Assembly (NCBI RefSeq): GCF_020667845.1
Contig: NZ_JAFMPQ010000048.1
Span: 1-33,037 of the forward strand
DNA from: Cognatishimia sp. F0-27
GTDB taxonomy: Bacteria; Pseudomonadota; Alphaproteobacteria; Rhodobacterales; Rhodobacteraceae
Direction of reading: 5' to 3'
Length of the DNA stretch: 33,037 bases
How positions within the stretch are numbered: the stretch's first letter is position 1; each line of letters begins with the position of its first letter. Under the pieces are notes generated by a model. That model worked only from the letters and a program-made list of their open reading frames with translations, ran no database searches and was not told the origin of the DNA. Both the position numbers and the translations under genes were made by a program. Below are positions 18,511 to 30,183 of this stretch, piece after piece.

Positions 18511-18514
<4 letters not shown>
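18095..18514 (+). CDS. GFA-domain protein 2
   Basis: A 139-residue paralogue of the preceding gene with the same zinc-binding layout: QCLCGAV (Cys8, 10), CHCDMC (Cys27, 29, 32) and FCGRCGS (Cys68, 71), then a C-terminal half with HLYMRDD and DHKRATEAEY. It begins at the ATGA overlap with GFA1 and ends at another ATGA overlap with gltB, so ribosomes probably pass straight from it to gltB. The two GFA proteins are clearly related but diverged well beyond a recent duplication. A zinc or thiol role linked to the oxygen-sensitive clusters of glutamate synthase would be speculation. Confidence 0.88.
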
Positions 18515-23055
<4,541 letters not shown>

Positions 23056-23079
23056 GGTCTTCCGTCTGAACTTCTGGAA

Positions 23080-23108
23080 AGAGCGCTCCACGGGAGCGCT
23101 CTTTTTTT
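23080..23108 (+). terminator. Rho-independent terminator of the glt cluster
   Basis: Stem AGAGCGCTCC / GGAGCGCTCT with a 3-base loop, followed by seven T, 25 bases after the gltB stop. Confidence 0.93.
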
Positions 23109-23288
23109 GTCGGTGTGGCGGGGAACCGGCTTCTTGGCGCTCGGCGCTTGCTGCGTTGACGCCCTGTGCGCAGGGTGGCGATTTCTGCTAGGCGCGTGGG
23201 CAGGGCAGTGTGGGCAGGATAGTGTGCGCAGAGAGGCGTGCGAAGGGCAGGTGCACCGGGAGCGTGCGCGGCGCGGCCCGCCACAGGG

Positions 23289-23340
23289 CAGTGTCATAAT
23301 CCTGTTGCATACCCTCGATAATCGGGCCGCAATGACACTG
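23289..23340. repeat. 9-base inverted repeat around a putative start codon
   Basis: CAGTGTCAT (23289-23297) and ATGACACTG (23332-23340) are exact reverse complements separated by 34 bases; the right arm contains the ATG of the next small gene. It could be an operator or leader stem, or chance. Confidence 0.45.
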
Positions 23341-23595
23341 AATGCATTACCGGGCGGGATCACCGCCGACATTAGCCAGATCATCGCGAGCGCGATGGAT
23401 TTGGCGGGTCACTTCCTCTTCTCCGCGGTCTTGATCCTTGGCTTCTGGAGCGATGCGCGGCGACGCAGGACGCTGCGGCGCACCGAGACCGGCGGTTATG
23501 TCTGGATCGAGTGGCATGGAGGGGAGCGCTACTCCGACCATGACCCATCCGCACCGGGCGGTGCGTGGGACGGCGACGGGGATGGCGGCGATTGA
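23332..23595 (+). CDS. Possible small membrane protein with acidic C-terminus
   Basis: An 87-residue frame beginning MTLNALPGGITADISQII. It holds one hydrophobic segment (about residues 20-38, DLAGHFLFSAVLILGFWS), then a basic patch (RRRRTLRR), then YVWIEWHGGERYSDHDPSAP and an Asp/Gly-rich end. The positive-inside arrangement and the protein-like C-terminal half favour a real gene. No good ribosome-binding site is visible and no family is recognised. It converges on the XRE regulator with only 24 bases between. Moderate to low confidence. Confidence 0.5.
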   Translation: MTLNALPGGITADISQIIASAMDLAGHFLFSAVLILGFWSDARRRRTLRRTETGGYVWIEWHGGERYSDHDPSAPGGAWDGDGDGGD

Positions 23596-23619
23596 CGCTC
23601 TGGTGAAGGCCGGTCGCGG

Positions 23620-23979
23620 CTAGCGTCGGACCTTTTCGTCTTTGTTGAGCGAGCGCAAAAAGGCGAGCACAGCCTCGCGCTGCACGTCGGAGAGCGCGCC
23701 GATCAGGCGCAGGATCTCTTGCTGGCGGCGGCTGGGTGCGGGCAGAGGCTTTGGCAATTGATCCTCCCCGATATCGGCAAAGAAATAGGACATCGGCGTG
23801 TCGAGCGCGCGCGATATCTGCCAGAGCCGGGACGCGGCCACGCGGTTCTGGCCATTTTCATATTTTTGAACTTGTTGAAACCGCACCGATATTTGTTGAG
23901 CAAGATCGGTTTGAGTCAATCCGAGTTCAAGCCGACGTTGCCGGATCCTCGCCCCTACGGTCGCATCGATTGATTGCAT
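23620..23979 (-). CDS. XRE-family helix-turn-helix transcriptional regulator
   Basis: A 119-residue DNA-binding protein. Residues of about 9-63 form a Cro/C1-type helix-turn-helix (ARIRQRRLELGLTQTDLAQQ, then QVQKYENGQNRVAASRLWQI), followed by ALDTPMSYFFADI. The C-terminal part (RRQQEILRLIGALSDVQREA) is helical and may mediate dimerisation. It is transcribed alone, away from the ribosomal protein operon terminator. Just upstream of its start, GGTTAC occurs twice (near 23992 and 24006), which could be part of its own operator. Its targets cannot be read from the sequence. Confidence 0.88.
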   Translation of the reverse strand: MQSIDATVGARIRQRRLELGLTQTDLAQQISVRFQQVQKYENGQNRVAASRLWQISRALDTPMSYFFADIGEDQLPKPLPAPSRRQQEILRLIGALSDVQREAVLAFLRSLNKDEKVRR

Positions 23980-24140
23980 CAGGTTACTCGCGAATGGTTA
24001 CACGCATCATGCGACTGACCGGAAGGACTGTCACATTTCTGCTAAAACTGAGGTAAATTGCGCAAGACTATGCCGGAAGGGGGAATTTTCGGCAAAAGAA
24101 TTCCTAGTTCAGGGTTAACGCCGACGTGTCGACCGGGCGC

Positions 24141-24173
24141 AAAAAAACCGCGCGCCGGAGGGGCGCGCGGTTT
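24141..24173 (-). terminator. Rho-independent terminator of rpsF-rpsR-rplI
   Basis: On the minus strand, AAACCGCGCGCC / GGCGCGCGGTTT (12-base stem, 24162-24173 with 24145-24156) with a short loop is followed by a T-run (plus-strand A run 24141-24147). It lies 38 bases after the rplI stop. Confidence 0.92.
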
Positions 24174-24211
24174 GATCTTCGAAGGTCTGGGCGGCCCGTA
24201 CGGGCGCGCGA

Positions 24212-24841
24212 TCAGTCCTGCTTGTCTTCGTCTGCCTCGTCGCTGCCGGCTTCGACGGCCTCGGCGATTGCCTCGTCCTCATCGGCGGCTGCCCCGATAT
24301 CGTCGAAGAGTTCGGCGATTTCGAATTCAGCTTGGGCTTCTTCCTCTGCGGCAAGCTCCTGAATGGATTTGCCGGAGGCCTGAAGCTCTGCCTCTTCGGG
24401 GGAGCGGGCTACGTTGAGGGTCATGGTGACCATGACTTCGGGGTGCAGGTGCACCTCGACCTCGTGCAGACCGAGCTCCTTGATGGGCTGGCGGATGATG
24501 ACCTGCTTGCGGTCGAGCGAGAAGCCCTCCTCGGTGGCCACGACCGCCGCGTCGCGGGTGGTCACGGAGCCGTAGAGGTTGCCGCCGTCGGAAGCCTGGC
24601 GAATCACCACGAACTGCTGGCCGTCGAGACGTGCGCCGAGCGCTTCCGCTTCGCCTTTGGTTTCGAGGTTGCGGGCTTCGAGTTGCGCCTTTTGCTCTTC
24701 GAACTGGGCGATGTTCTCTTTCGACGCGGTCAGCGCCTTGCCCTGCAGCAGCAGGTAGTTGCGTGCGAAGCCGGGCTTGACGTCGACGATGTCGCCCATC
24801 TGGCCAAGCTTTGCGACGCGCTCAAGAAGAATGACTTGCAT
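24212..24841 (-). CDS. rplI: 50S ribosomal protein L9 with extended acidic tail
   Basis: Binds 23S rRNA and helps maintain translational fidelity. The N-terminal signature [31 protein letters not shown] is unmistakable (shown here in summary: [17 protein letters not shown] then [11 protein letters not shown]), followed by the long linker helix and the C-terminal domain. At 209 residues it is about 60 longer than the usual length near 149. The extra C-terminal part is strongly acidic ([38 protein letters not shown]). I associate such tails with Rhodobacterales. It is the last gene of the operon, 12 bases after rpsR. Confidence 0.97.
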   Translation of the reverse strand: MQVILLERVAKLGQMGDIVDVKPGFARNYLLLQGKALTASKENIAQFEEQKAQLEARNLETKGEAEALGARLDGQQFVVIRQASDGGNLYGSVTTRDAAVVATEEGFSLDRKQVIIRQPIKELGLHEVEVHLHPEVMVTMTLNVARSPEEAELQASGKSIQELAAEEEAQAEFEIAELFDDIGAAADEDEAIAEAVEAGSDEADEDKQD

Positions 24842-24853
24842 GGGGCGCGCTCC

Positions 24854-25081
24854 TTATTTCACGGCGTAGGGCAGAAGGGCGAGGAAACGGGCGCGCTTGA
24901 TTGCACGGGCCAGCTCACGCTGCTTCTTGGCCGAGACGGCGGTGATGCGGGACGGGACGATCTTGCCACGCTCGGAAATGTAGCGTTGCAGGAGCTTGGT
25001 GTCCTTGTAGTCGATCTTGGGTGCATTGTCGCCCGAGAAGGGGCAGACCTTGCGGCGGCGGAAAAACGGTTTTGCAGCCAT
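24854..25081 (-). CDS. rpsR: 30S ribosomal protein S18
   Basis: A 75-residue basic protein that pairs with S6 on the 30S platform. It reads [19 protein letters not shown] and ends with the conserved [12 protein letters not shown]. The start has a GGAG-type ribosome-binding site in the 24-base gap after rpsF. It is the middle gene of rpsF-rpsR-rplI. Confidence 0.97.
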
Positions 25082-25105
25082 GGGTTATCTCCTCTTCTTG
25101 TCGGG

Positions 25106-25468
25106 TCAGTCGCGACGGGGACGGCGTTCGCCGCGATCACGCTCGTCGCGCTTTTGCATCTGGATCGAGGGGCCTTCGGCGTGCTCGTCCACCTTGATGG
25201 TCAGGATGCGCATCACGTCGTCATGCAGGCGCATGAGGCGTTCCATCTCCTGCACGGCCGTTGCCGGTGCATCGGTGCGCATGTAGGCGTAGTGGCCCTT
25301 GCGGTTCTTGTTGATCTTGTAGGCCATCGTCTTGACGCCCCAGTACTCGCTCATCACGAGTTGCCCACCGTTGTCGGCAAGGACGGTTCCGAAGTGCTCG
25401 ACAAGGCCTTCGGCTTGCGTGTTGGACAAGTCCTGACGCGCGATAAAAACATGCTCATAAAGCGGCAT
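25106..25468 (-). CDS. rpsF: 30S ribosomal protein S6
   Basis: A 120-residue platform protein and partner of S18. It begins MPLYEHVFIARQDLS, matching the family start, so 25468 is chosen over an ATG five codons upstream; GGAGAT precedes it. The central WGVKTMAYKINKNRKGHY is the conserved S6 signature. The C-terminus is a short charged tail (KRDERDRGERRPRRD) typical of alphaproteobacterial S6. It is the first gene of the operon, and its leader carries a long-range inverted repeat that may serve feedback control. Confidence 0.97.
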   Translation of the reverse strand: MPLYEHVFIARQDLSNTQAEGLVEHFGTVLADNGGQLVMSEYWGVKTMAYKINKNRKGHYAYMRTDAPATAVQEMERLMRLHDDVMRILTIKVDEHAEGPSIQMQKRDERDRGERRPRRD

Positions 25469-25513
25469 GCGATCTCCGATCATGTCTGGCGCATTTCATA
25501 GGGCTCGGGCTCA

Positions 25514-25570
25514 GGTCTTCCGCCCCGGCCCACGAGAGACTGCGCGGTTCTGTGCGTTCTGCGGAAGACC
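25514..25570 (-). promoter_or_regulatory. Long-range stem in the rpsF leader, candidate feedback element
   Basis: GGTCTTCCGC and GCGGAAGACC are perfect 10-base reverse complements (25514-25523 and 25561-25570) with 37 bases between. On the minus strand they lie between the candidate rpsF promoter and the start codon, so the mRNA leader would open with this stem. S6:S18-responsive leaders are known in other bacteria; whether this is one is inference. Confidence 0.45.
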
Positions 25571-25575
25571 CGCGC

Positions 25576-25603
25576 GGTATACAGGTCTGGCAGCGCGATG
25601 CAA
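25576..25603 (-). promoter_or_regulatory. Candidate promoter of rpsF-rpsR-rplI
   Basis: On the minus strand, TTGCAT (25598-25603), a 16-base spacer and TATACC (25576-25581) fit a housekeeping promoter about 110 bases upstream of rpsF. Confidence 0.45.
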
Positions 25604-26205
25604 GGGTCTTGCGGCGGATGCGCTCGGGCAGGGGCGGCCAGCGTATTGGCGCGTCGCGGGGCACCTTGGAAACAGGGGGAGGCCTGTCGGGTGATGCGGG
25701 GCTTGCGCCTGTGTTTTGTGTTGCCGGTGCCGTTCTTGTTCTTGTTCTTGTTTTCGTCTTCGTCTTCGTCTTCGTCGTCGTTGTTCTTGTTCTCGTCGTT
25801 GGCGTTGTCGCTGTCGCTGCTCCTGTTCCCGTCGCACGCGTGCGAAGCCTCAACGGCTTGCAGAGCACGCAAGGGCGCGCGGGGCGCTTGTGGCGGAACA
25901 AGAAGGGCGGCGGCCACTCCCAGGATGATGGTGCCAGCAAACAAGGCTCCGGTTGCGCGCCGCGGGGGCGGGCATGGGGCGCAGGATTTGCCAGTTGCGC
26001 AGGGCGCGGCGACACTTATCGGGGCCAACGCTACGCCGGTTGCCAGTGGCGGGGTTGCGCAAGGACTGTGGTGCGGGCAAGCGGCGGGCCTGTTGCGCCG
26101 CACGCCTGTTGCGCCGCACGCCGCAGCATTGCCGCTGCCTTGCCCAAATTTCTCCACGAATGGCCCGCAAGTATGAAGGCAAGCCAAAGAGGACGAGGTT
26201 ACCCC
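25604..26205. other. Spacer of about 600 bases between rpsF and a small membrane gene
   Basis: Open frames exist on both strands, but they are driven by the simple-sequence tract at 25732-25839 and by high GC. A minus-strand frame contains one hydrophobic stretch (TGALFAGTIILGVAAALLVP) followed by an Asp/Glu/Asn/Lys-rich run, but no start codon with a ribosome-binding site leads into it. I do not call a gene. Confidence 0.4.
25732..25839. repeat. Hexanucleotide/trinucleotide simple-sequence tract
   Basis: GTTCTT three times, GTTTTC, GTCTTC three times, then degenerate GTCGTC, GTTGTT and related hexamers for about 108 bases. The plus strand is pyrimidine- and GT-rich with few A. It is prone to replication slippage. 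Confidence 0.85.
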
Positions 26206-26502
26206 ATGCCAGAGACGTTGATCACGATCCACCGCACCGCCCCGAAACGCTCTTCCGCTGCGGGTATGGTTGCCCGGCTCATGCTGGCAATCGTGGGAGC
26301 CGCCCTGATGGTGTCCTCCCTCGGCCTTTGGGCCTTCCCTCCAAGCGGCGCGGAGGCGGGCATGGCCCTGATCCGGCTGGCGATGACGCTCTTCATGGCG
26401 GCGGCTGGTTTGGCCTGTATCCTCTGCGCAACCGCCGGGCGCGACAAGGCCGAAGAGCCGCAAGCAGCCCAAGGGGTGACGATGCGTCCGCATCGGGCCT
26501 GA
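26206..26502 (+). CDS. Small two-helix membrane protein, function unknown
   Basis: A 98-residue protein starting MPETLITIHRTAPKR, with GAGG (26195-26198) 7 bases upstream. Two hydrophobic segments, MVARLMLAIVGAALMVSSLG (about 21-40) and ALIRLAMTLFMAAAGLACIL (about 53-72), are joined by a short loop, and a charged tail (GRDKAEEPQ) follows. It has its own strong terminator, which supports it as a real transcription unit. I do not recognise the family. Inner-membrane location with both ends in the cytoplasm is likely. Confidence 0.78.
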   Translation: MPETLITIHRTAPKRSSAAGMVARLMLAIVGAALMVSSLGLWAFPPSGAEAGMALIRLAMTLFMAAAGLACILCATAGRDKAEEPQAAQGVTMRPHRA

Positions 26503-26510
26503 CCCGAGCG

Positions 26511-26522
26511 GGTCACGTGACC
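26511..26522. repeat. 12-base perfect palindrome
   Basis: GGTCACGTGACC lies 8 bases after the stop of the small membrane gene, just before its terminator. It could be a regulator site or incidental. Confidence 0.5.
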
Positions 26523-26535
26523 AGAAGCTTTAATG

Positions 26536-26564
26536 AAGGCACCGGATGACCCGGTGCCTTTTTT
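26536..26564 (+). terminator. Rho-independent terminator of the small membrane gene
   Basis: AAGGCACCGG / CCGGTGCCTT perfect 10-base stem with a 5-base loop, then a run of T to 26564. Confidence 0.93.
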
Positions 26565-26600
26565 GCGTCTGGGGCTCACCGTGTTTGTGGGTTTTGGGCT

Positions 26601-26663
26601 GTGGTTAGTGGTTTGTAGTTTGTGGGTTGTGGGTTGTGGTCAGTGGTCAGTGGTCAGTGGTCA
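26601..26663. repeat. Nine in-phase 7-base tandem repeats
   Basis: Heptamers in unbroken register: GTGGTTA, GTGGTTT, GTAGTTT, GTGGGTT twice, then GTGGTCA four times. The strand is G/T-rich, with C only in the last four units. The four identical copies suggest recent expansion. The array is intergenic, about 510 bases upstream of fabD. Confidence 0.92.
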
Positions 26664-27176
26664 GCCTTCTGTGATCGTCGGTCGCGGAGTGTTGGTCGCG
26701 GTTTGCCGTATCTGCGGCGCGTTTCGGAACGGCGCGAAAGCGGGCGGTCCGTCAGAATTGGTCGGGCAGGAGCCGGGCCGGCAGATCGGCAAGCAAGCCA
26801 CGGTTGATACGGATCATCGCAAGCCGATCCATCAGGTCCGGTTGGCACGCTCGATGCCGCGCGGACAGAGCCTTTGGCGGCGCTCCATGCCAGATCAGCG
26901 GTGCCGCGGCGGTTCGATCCGGCGGAGGGCGCGTCTGGCGGGAGAGCCATGCTCCCCGACGACGTCTCGGGTTTCATGATATTGCCGGGAAGAGGCGGAC
27001 AGGGCGGGCCCTTCCAACCCGTCCCGCCCCTGATATGGCGGAGCACGCCTGCATCCCGGAAAGACCGGCGGGCGGTTCCGGGCAGGCCTTGGCGGCGCAC
27101 CCACAAGCGTCGCCAGCGAGTTGCGCGCGGCGCGCGCCCCCTGTAGGGAGAGCAAAACGAGGGCCAGGAGGACAGT
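26664..27176. other. Spacer upstream of fabD
   Basis: About 510 bases with no recognisable gene. It contains a GGGCGGG / CCCGCCC inverted repeat (27002-27008 and 27023-27029) and, close to fabD, a GCGCGCGGCGCGCGC block. The fabD promoter should be here but I cannot place it. Confidence 0.4.
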
Positions 27177-28115
27177 ATGACCCGAGCATTCATTTTCCCG
27201 GGACAGGGCGCACAGACCGTTGGCATGGGGCGCGATCTGGCGGATGCCTACCCGGCGGCGCGCGCGGTGTTCGAAGAGGTGGATGATGCACTGGGCGAAA
27301 GCCTCTCCGGGTTGATCTGGGACGGGGATATCGAGACGCTCACCCTGACAGAGAATGCGCAGCCCGCGCTGATGGCAACCTCCGTTGCGGCCATGCGGGC
27401 GCTGGAAGCAGAAGGGATCGCGGTCACGTCCGGCGCGTTTGTGGCGGGCCACTCGCTTGGCGAATATTCGGCCCTGACCGCCGCCGGGGCGTTGAGCGTT
27501 ACGGACGCCGCGCGCCTGTTGCGGGCGCGCGGGCGGGCGATGCAGGCCGCTGTGCCGGTCGGCGAAGGCGCGATGGCGGCGATCCTGGGGCTGGATCTTG
27601 CGACGGTGCAGGCGGTCGCGGCGCGTGCTGCCGAGGGTGCCGTTGTGTCGGCAGCCAATGACAATGACCCCGGCCAGGTGGTGATCTCCGGCACGAAGGA
27701 TGCGGTGGAACGCGCCGCGGCGCTGGCCAAGGACGAGGGGGCCAAGCGGGCGGTGATGCTGCCGGTCAGCGCGCCGTTCCACTGCGCCTTGATGCAACCG
27801 GCCGCCGAAGCCATGGCGCAGGCTCTGGCAGAAGCGGAGATCGCCGTGCCGGCGGTGCCGCTCGTGGCCAATGTCAAGGCCGAGGCGGTGAGCGATCCGG
27901 AGACGATCCGGGGCCTGCTGGTCGAGCAGATCTGCGGCGTTGTGCGGTGGCGCGAAAGCGTGCAGTTCATGGTCTCCCACGGCGTGGATGCGTTCTGGGA
28001 GATCGGCGCCGGGAAGGCGCTTTCGGGCATGGTGCGGCGCATCGAGCGCGGCGCGTCGGTGCGCGCTGTGGGAAGCGCGGCGGATGTGACGGCCGCGGCA
28101 ACGGACGCGGGCTGA
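27177..28115 (+). CDS. fabD: Malonyl-CoA:acyl carrier protein transacylase
   Basis: Moves malonyl groups from CoA to the acyl carrier protein to supply chain elongation. The 312-residue length is typical. The active-site Ser93 is in GHSLGEYSAL, the conserved Arg in RARGRAMQ (about 116-123), and catalytic His202 in SAPFHCALM. The N-terminal FIFPGQGAQ and the late EIGAGKALSG motifs are also present. AGGAGGAC precedes the ATG. fabG follows 97 bases downstream on the same strand. Confidence 0.97.
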   Translation: MTRAFIFPGQGAQTVGMGRDLADAYPAARAVFEEVDDALGESLSGLIWDGDIETLTLTENAQPALMATSVAAMRALEAEGIAVTSGAFVAGHSLGEYSALTAAGALSVTDAARLLRARGRAMQAAVPVGEGAMAAILGLDLATVQAVAARAAEGAVVSAANDNDPGQVVISGTKDAVERAAALAKDEGAKRAVMLPVSAPFHCALMQPAAEAMAQALAEAEIAVPAVPLVANVKAEAVSDPETIRGLLVEQICGVVRWRESVQFMVSHGVDAFWEIGAGKALSGMVRRIERGASVRAVGSAADVTAAATDAG

Positions 28116-28212
28116 GAGGCGCGATTGCGAGACCCGCGGGCTCTTCTGAGCCGGCGGGATGAGCGCGCGTCACGCAAGAGACGGCAAAGAACTGCAAAAA
28201 GGGGAGAAACCC

Positions 28213-28950
28213 ATGTTTGACCTGAGCGGAAAATCCGCGTTGATCACTGGGGCGTCCGGCGGCATCGGGGCGGAGATCGCCCGTGCGTTGCATGGGGCGG
28301 GAGCGGTTGTGGGCCTGTCCGGCACGCGCACAGAACCACTGGAGGCGCTCGCAGCCGAGCTTGGCGAGCGGGCGCATGTGTTGCCGTGCAACCTGTCGGA
28401 TGCCGAAGCGGTCACGGCGCTGCCAAAGCAGGCCGCCGAGGCCATGGGAGCGGTGGACATCCTTGTCAACAATGCCGGCATCACCCGGGACAACCTGTTC
28501 ATGCGCATGTCCGAAGAAGAATGGGCGCAGGTGATCGAGGTCAACCTGACCGCGGCCTTCCGCCTGTCAAAGGGCGTGTTGCGCAGCATGATGAAGGCGC
28601 GCTGGGGCCGGATCGTCAACATCACGTCCGTCGTCGGGGCCACCGGTAACCCGGGACAGGGCAATTACGCCGCTGCCAAGGCTGGGCTCGTGGGCATGTC
28701 GAAATCGCTCGCCTACGAGGTTGCCACGCGTGGAATCACCGTCAATTCCATCGCGCCGGGCTTTATCGAAACGGCCATGACCGACAAGCTCAACGACGAT
28801 CAGAAGGCCGCGATCCTGACCCAGATTCCCGCCGGGCGCATGGGCACGCCGGCCGAGATTGCGGCGGGTGTGCTCTATCTCGCCTCACCCGAGGCGGGCT
28901 ACGTCACGGGCACCACGCTGCATGTCAATGGCGGCATGGCCATGCTCTGA
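28213..28950 (+). CDS. fabG: 3-oxoacyl-[acyl carrier protein] reductase
   Basis: Reduces 3-oxoacyl-ACP with NADPH, the first reductive step of each elongation round. It is a short-chain dehydrogenase of 245 residues: cofactor motif TGASGGIG (12-19), NNAG (86-89) and the catalytic Ser139, Tyr152, Lys156 (NITSV, NYAAAKAG). GGxxLHVNGG-type C-terminus (TTLHVNGGMAML) is canonical for FabG. Start 28213 is preceded by GGGGAG; an in-frame start 18 codons earlier adds non-homologous residues. Its position between fabD and acpP removes doubt about which reductase it is. Confidence 0.97.
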   Translation: MFDLSGKSALITGASGGIGAEIARALHGAGAVVGLSGTRTEPLEALAAELGERAHVLPCNLSDAEAVTALPKQAAEAMGAVDILVNNAGITRDNLFMRMSEEEWAQVIEVNLTAAFRLSKGVLRSMMKARWGRIVNITSVVGATGNPGQGNYAAAKAGLVGMSKSLAYEVATRGITVNSIAPGFIETAMTDKLNDDQKAAILTQIPAGRMGTPAEIAAGVLYLASPEAGYVTGTTLHVNGGMAML

Positions 28951-28990
28951 GCGCCGGCAAATGGCGCGGCACCCCGGGATGCGAAAGCAT

Positions 28991-29018
28991 TTGCCATCCC
29001 CCGCGCCTGTGGTATAGG
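28991..29018 (+). promoter_or_regulatory. Candidate acpP promoter
   Basis: TTGCCA (28991-28996), a 16-base spacer and TATAGG (29013-29018), in the spacer upstream of acpP. It would give a leader of about 145 bases and allow high, independent expression of the carrier protein. Confidence 0.5.
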
Positions 29019-29168
29019 CGCGCAAGAAATCGGTGGGCCCGGCAGCGGGTTCGCCTTCCACCCCGGGCGTGTCCCGGTCAACTCCGCCCGGAACGGCTGA
29101 TCCACCAATGACCGGTGGGGCGTGGGCACGGCAAGGGTCGCAACGGCCCGCAGAAGTGAGGAATAAAA

Positions 29169-29402
29169 ATGAGCGACATCGCAGATCGCGTTAAGAAGAT
29201 TGTCGTCGAGCACCTGAGCGTCGAGGAAGCGAAAGTCACTGACAACGCATCCTTTATCGACGATCTGGGTGCCGACAGCCTCGACACGGTCGAGCTGGTC
29301 ATGGCTTTCGAAGAAGAGTTCGGTATCGAGATCCCGGACGATGCCGCGGAAAACATCCAGACATTCGGCGACGCGGTGAAGTTCATCAGCGACGCGCAGT
29401 AA
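29169..29402 (+). CDS. acpP: Acyl carrier protein
   Basis: A 77-residue acidic protein that carries growing acyl chains on a phosphopantetheine arm. The attachment residue is Ser37 in the canonical [12 protein letters not shown]. The start has GAGGAA 6 bases upstream. It follows fabG by 218 bases, with its own candidate promoter, and ends at a strong terminator. The usual next gene, fabF, is not present. Confidence 0.98.
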   Translation: MSDIADRVKKIVVEHLSVEEAKVTDNASFIDDLGADSLDTVELVMAFEEEFGIEIPDDAAENIQTFGDAVKFISDAQ

Positions 29403-29462
29403 TCCTGTGCTGCGCCACGCGCCGCTGCTTGGCGCGTGGTCCGGACCAAGCAGTCAAACAAG

Positions 29463-29494
29463 AACGGCGTCCCGCTCCGGGGCGCCGTTTTTTT
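29463..29494 (+). terminator. Rho-independent terminator of acpP
   Basis: AACGGCG...CGCCGTT stem, extended inward by TCCCG/CGGGG with one wobble pair and a 3-base loop, followed by seven T. Confidence 0.92.
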
Positions 29495-29495
29495 G

Positions 29496-29864
29496 TGTCG
29501 TGTGACGGATGCGCCTGTCTGACCGGTTTTTCGGAAGCGGGACTTGGACAGCGCGGGAAGGCGGCGCGGCAGGGACAGGAACGGCGCGGGCATGGGCCAG
29601 CCACTTTTGCCGTCGCGTGACCGATCGGATCAAGGCCGGTCGCACGGCCGCTGTGTGAGGCGCCCGGCAAGCACCGTTCCGGAAAAGGGCGTTGTGAGCA
29701 GACTGGCGACTGCCCAACGGGATGGATTAGAGCGGGGCGCACGGAGATGAAACAGAGCGAGACGAAACGGATCGGCGCGGATCGGCGCGGGGCGGAGCAA
29801 AGCGGGCCGCGCCGCTGCGCCGTGCGGTTGGCGGTGGCGTGCGCCAGCCGGGCTGATGCGTAAC
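29496..29864. other. Spacer between acpP and the repeat array
   Basis: No gene recognised. A 10-base unit ATCGGCGCGG is repeated twice in tandem at 29771-29790. The region continues into the degenerate array listed next. Confidence 0.4.
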
Positions 29865-30095
29865 GCGCTGGCCTGTGGCGGGACGGTGTTTGCGCTGGCC
29901 TGTGCCGGGACGGTGTTTGGGTTAGCGCGCGTCGTGATAGCGGGTGTCGGGACGGTGTTTGGGTTGGCGCGCGACGCGATAGCGCGCCGCGACGGTGTTT
30001 GGGCTGGCGCGTGACGCGATAGCAAGTGCCGGGGCGGTGTTCGGGCTGGAGCTTGCCGGGTTGGCCTATGTCGGGATGGTCTATGTCGGGATGGC
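29865..30095. repeat. Degenerate tandem array with 27-42-base units
   Basis: Two 27-base units (29865-29891, 29892-29918) differ at one base. Three longer units of 42, 40 and 42 bases follow (to 30042). All share the core GGGACGGTGTTT, ending in TTT or TTC, and the longer ones add GGCGCG..CG.GATAGC. The array closes with CTATGTCGGGATGG twice at a 15-base period (30066-30095). A short plus-strand frame from 29857 would give in-phase GTVF repeats but breaks at the 40-base unit, so I do not call a protein. Confidence 0.8.
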
Positions 30096-30183
30096 ACCCG
30101 GCGCAGGGTCGGGGGCTTAGGCTTTTGGCCCTATGCGGTGCCGGGTTTGATCGCCCGTGGCGCGGGACGGTCCGGGGATCGGT

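Noticed and set aside
25480-26493. 337-codon minus-strand frame with a hydrophobic helix and acidic run
   Set aside because: Spans the simple-sequence tract and the antisense of the small membrane gene; no start with a ribosome-binding site near the helix. Kept only as a possibility in the findings.
29865-30095. CRISPR array
   Set aside because: Units vary from 27 to 42 bases with no constant repeat/unique spacer alternation and no cas genes.
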